From Stieleria sp. JC731 (lineage in GTDB: Bacteria; Planctomycetota; Planctomycetia; Pirellulales; Pirellulaceae), in NCBI RefSeq assembly GCF_020966635.1, contig NZ_JAJKFQ010000026.1:225894-289893 (forward strand): 64,000 nucleotides of DNA, given 5' to 3'. The number at the start of each line of letters is the position of its first letter. Position 1 is the first letter of the stretch. The notes under the pieces were generated by a model. The model had not been told where the DNA came from, did not search any database, and worked only from the letters and a program-made list of their open reading frames with translations. Made by a program: the position numbers and the translations under genes. Below are positions 61,860-64,000 of the stretch, in pieces.

Positions 61860-62477
61860 ATGAAACGTTACTTGTTTTCTATCGCAGTGTGCATGGCACC
61901 TGCGTTTGCAATTGCACAGCCGCCTGGTGGTCCTGGTCCGCGTGGTGGTCAACGTGGCTTTGGCGGGATGGATCGACAGTCAACCGGTTCGCCAATTGAT
62001 AAGTTGATGCAATACGATGCCAATCAGGACGGTGTTCTGACCAGCGATGAGCTAAGCGATCCGCGATTGCAGCATCTTTTTCAAAGGGCCGACCAAAACG
62101 GCGATGGGCAACTCACGCGGGAAGAGATCGCTTCGGTCGTAGGCCAGCAGTCCGAGAGTGATCCTCGAAGGATGCAGCGAGGTTTTGGTGGCGGACCTCC
62201 CGGAGGCTTCAACGGCCCTCCACCAAACGGTTTCGGCGGACCTCCTCCTGGCGGCGGTCCCGGCGGTCCGGACAGCTCTTTTGCGGGCGAACAACGCGGC
62301 TTTCAGCCTCCGCGTCCGGGCACCGTTTTGCCGGATCACTTGATCAGCCAGCTTGGCCTGACCGATGCGCAGCAGAAAAAGCTTGCCGCGCTACAGGAAC
62401 TTGTTGATAAACGGCTCGCAAAAATCCTGACCGAAGAACAGACCCAAATGCTGCAACATGGACCTCCCGGCCGCTAA
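61860..62477 (+). CDS. Secreted EF-hand protein with Gly/Pro-rich regions
   Basis: This is a 205-residue protein with a signal peptide (about residues 1-19, LFSIAVCMAPAFAIA). Two EF-hand calcium loops are visible: DANQDGVLTSDE (near 53-64) and DQNGDGQLTREE (near 78-89). They lie between low-complexity Gly/Pro/Phe-rich stretches (about 20-40 and 108-150). The C-terminal part (about 158-200, LISQLGLTDAQQKKLAALQE) is helical and resembles Spy-like periplasmic stress proteins in spacing, but I am not certain. Likely a periplasmic calcium-binding protein; its role is unknown. A strong terminator follows at 62495. Confidence 0.82.
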   Translation: MKRYLFSIAVCMAPAFAIAQPPGGPGPRGGQRGFGGMDRQSTGSPIDKLMQYDANQDGVLTSDELSDPRLQHLFQRADQNGDGQLTREEIASVVGQQSESDPRRMQRGFGGGPPGGFNGPPPNGFGGPPPGGGPGGPDSSFAGEQRGFQPPRPGTVLPDHLISQLGLTDAQQKKLAALQELVDKRLAKILTEEQTQMLQHGPPGR

Positions 62478-62494
62478 GCAACATTGGGACTCGG

Positions 62495-62538
62495 ACTGGC
62501 TCGATTGATTGGACGTGATCAATTGAGCCAGTTTTTTG
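62495..62538 (+). terminator. Rho-independent terminator after the EF-hand gene
   Basis: ACTGGCTCGATTGAT (62495-62509) pairs with 62518-62532 with one wobble and an eight-base loop, followed directly by TTTTTTG. It lies 18 bases after the stop codon and is also close to the 3' end of the convergent phosphatase gene. Confidence 0.88.
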
Positions 62539-62571
62539 TTTTCTTCAAAGCCCTACGCAAGGCGAATCAAA

Positions 62572-64000
62572 CTAGTCTCGATTGGCTTTCGCAGAACCGG
62601 ATTCGACGACGAACGAGATACGTTCAAATGTTTTTCCGCCGGGCTTCAGGACATCGTCTACCGCCATGTAGTCGGACTTCCAGTGTTCCGGCGTCACCTC
62701 GCAGCGAATATAGCCACGCTCGGCATTGTGGTATTTCACGCAAGGATTGTTTGCGAGCACCGCGTCCAAGTTCTTTGGTTTCTCGGGTCCGTTTCCACCG
62801 CTAGAAATCGATGTCGCGACGAACTCCGTTGCCACGGTGTTTTCGTCTTCATTGCGATCATCCACTCGCAATTCATTCACCCAGTTGGAGTGAATGTCTC
62901 CGGTAAGGACGACCGGATTTGAAACGACGCGGTCGCGTAGAAATTCAACCAACTGCTTTCGTTCGTACATGTAACCGGGCCATTGATCCATCGAGAAAGC
63001 TGGCGAGTCGTCATCGCCGCTGCGGTTGACAACCCCCATCATCACCTGCTGCGCTAGCACGTTCCATTTCGCCTGCGACTGGACCAGTTCTTTGCTAAGC
63101 CAACCGCGTTGTTTGCGACCTAGCAACGATTGGTTTTTGTCCCAGGCGGCAGCGTTCAAAGGAGACTTTCTATCGTTGTTGGGTTGGTCACTTCGGTACT
63201 GGCGAGTGTCCAGCACCATGAAATTCGCAAGCTGGCCGAATTGCGACGTTCGATACAAACGCATGTCGTGACCGGTCGGCATCTGGGCGAGCCGAAGTGG
63301 CATCATCTCATAGTAAGCCTGATAGGCGTTAACGCGTCGGATCATAAAGTCGACCGGGTCGACTCCTTTTTGTTCCGAAATGTCGCCCGCGCAGTTATTG
63401 TCAAATTCGTGGTCATCCCAGGTCAGTACCCAAGGACACTGCGCGTGCATGTTTTGCAGCAAGGGATCAAGCCGGTATTGGGAGTACCGCGTTCGATATT
63501 CTTCAAGCGATTCGACTTCGGGGCCGTGGTGGGTACGGACTTTACCATTTCGACCGGCCTCGTATTCATAGATGTAATCGCCGAGGTGAAAGACAAGATC
63601 CAGTTCGTCCTTTGCCATTTGCTCATAGGCGGTAAACAGGCCTTGTTCGAAGTTTTGACAGGACGCGACTGCGAATCGTACTTTCGATGGCGAACTTTGC
63701 GGATGTGGCATTGTGCGTGCACGTCCAATGGTGCTCTCTGCATCACCGCAACGGAAACGGTACCAGTACCAGCGATCCGGTTTTAGATCTGTCAGTTCAA
63801 CATGGACGGAGTGACCCAACGCAGGGGTTGCCAGTTGAGTTCCCTTTGCGACGACCGAGCGCATTTGGTCGTCTGTTGCGACTTCCCAAGTGACTTCCAC
63901 GTTTTGTGCAGGCATTCCGCCACCCGGCTGCATCGGCTCCGGTGCGAGACGTGTCCATAGTACGAAACCACGGTGGTCGGGATCACCGGATGCAACACCG
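62572..64000 (-). CDS. phoD: Alkaline phosphatase D (PhoD family), 5' end beyond the window
   Basis: At least 476 residues of a PhoD-type metallophosphatase are present; the frame stays open to base 64000, so the N-terminus is cut off. Before the first internal Met the frame reads ASGDPDHRGFVLWTRLAPEP, a conserved PhoD start region, so the annotated start at 63933 is not real. An N-terminal PhoD_N domain precedes the catalytic domain (FAVASCQNFEQG, VFHLGDYIYEYE, LTWDDHEFDNN, MVLDTRQYRSD, VVLTGDIHSNWVNE). These supply metal ligands such as the HLGDYIYE Asp and GDIHS. PhoD enzymes release phosphate from phosphodiesters and monoesters outside the cell, usually under phosphate limitation; no pho box can be seen because the promoter is outside. 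Confidence 0.9.
   Translation of the reverse strand, partial: GVASGDPDHRGFVLWTRLAPEPMQPGGGMPAQNVEVTWEVATDDQMRSVVAKGTQLATPALGHSVHVELTDLKPDRWYWYRFRCGDAESTIGRARTMPHPQSSPSKVRFAVASCQNFEQGLFTAYEQMAKDELDLVFHLGDYIYEYEAGRNGKVRTHHGPEVESLEEYRTRYSQYRLDPLLQNMHAQCPWVLTWDDHEFDNNCAGDISEQKGVDPVDFMIRRVNAYQAYYEMMPLRLAQMPTGHDMRLYRTSQFGQLANFMVLDTRQYRSDQPNNDRKSPLNAAAWDKNQSLLGRKQRGWLSKELVQSQAKWNVLAQQVMMGVVNRSGDDDSPAFSMDQWPGYMYERKQLVEFLRDRVVSNPVVLTGDIHSNWVNELRVDDRNEDENTVATEFVATSISSGGNGPEKPKNLDAVLANNPCVKYHNAERGYIRCEVTPEHWKSDYMAVDDVLKPGGKTFERISFVVESGSAKANRD

Overview
The window looks like a chromosomal segment of a planctomycete of the Pirellulaceae type (Rhodopirellula-like). This is an inference from gene content: a PVC-type heme-binding dehydrogenase fused to a DUF1080 domain, a second DUF1080 protein, a formylglycine-type sulfatase, two Tat-exported Gfo/Idh/MocA oxidoreductases, an ECF sigma factor beside a von Willebrand A protein, many large secreted proteins of unknown function, and weak or absent Shine-Dalgarno sites. 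Genes lie on both strands in short clusters, and most intergenic spaces are ordinary.

Layout. 1-2500: small genes of unknown function facing a divergent tyrosine recombinase, next to a CAU-anticodon tRNA; probably one end of an integrated element. 2.6-4.6 kb: palindromic repeats around a gene of unknown function. 4.6-9.5 kb: minus-strand genes for KDG kinase, KDPG aldolase, two unknown proteins and the FolE2 GTP cyclohydrolase. 10.2-13.6 kb: SGNH-hydrolase/TPR protein, DUF2293 protein and DUF1080 protein. 13.8-25.1 kb: one transcription unit encoding an ECF sigma factor, a 1153-residue protein that looks like an anti-sigma/VWA fusion, and a 2349-residue membrane protein with a visible internal duplication. 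25.5-29.8 kb: DUF188, dienelactone hydrolase, oxidoreductase, sulfatase. 29.9-30.9 kb: a ParDE-type toxin-antitoxin pair bracketed by a 92-bp direct repeat. 31-35.9 kb: GspE and GspF type II secretion/pilus proteins, homoserine dehydrogenase, a PilZ-like protein.

36.3-42.5 kb: an osmoregulated periplasmic glucan locus (OpgG, a GH144-like glycoamylase-domain protein, a small unknown protein, OpgH), ending in a strong hairpin. 42.7-46.5 kb: second Gfo/Idh/MocA protein, MsrB lipoprotein, prepilin peptidase. 46.8-51.4 kb: MtnA, the EF-P lysine-modification enzyme EpmB divergent from efp, MgtE coupled to efp, and a small monooxygenase-like protein. 51.5-56.3 kb: a sensory cluster (HPt-ATPase kinase, secreted Cache-like protein, methyl-accepting protein). 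56.3-64 kb: giant PVC cytochrome/DUF1080 protein, intradiol dioxygenase, EF-hand protein, and a PhoD phosphatase cut by the window end.

The best candidate for an undescribed system is the sigma factor/VWA/giant protein unit at 13849-25071. Next are the glucan locus and the divergent recombinase with its clustered heptamer sites. All family assignments were made by eye from motifs; no search was run.
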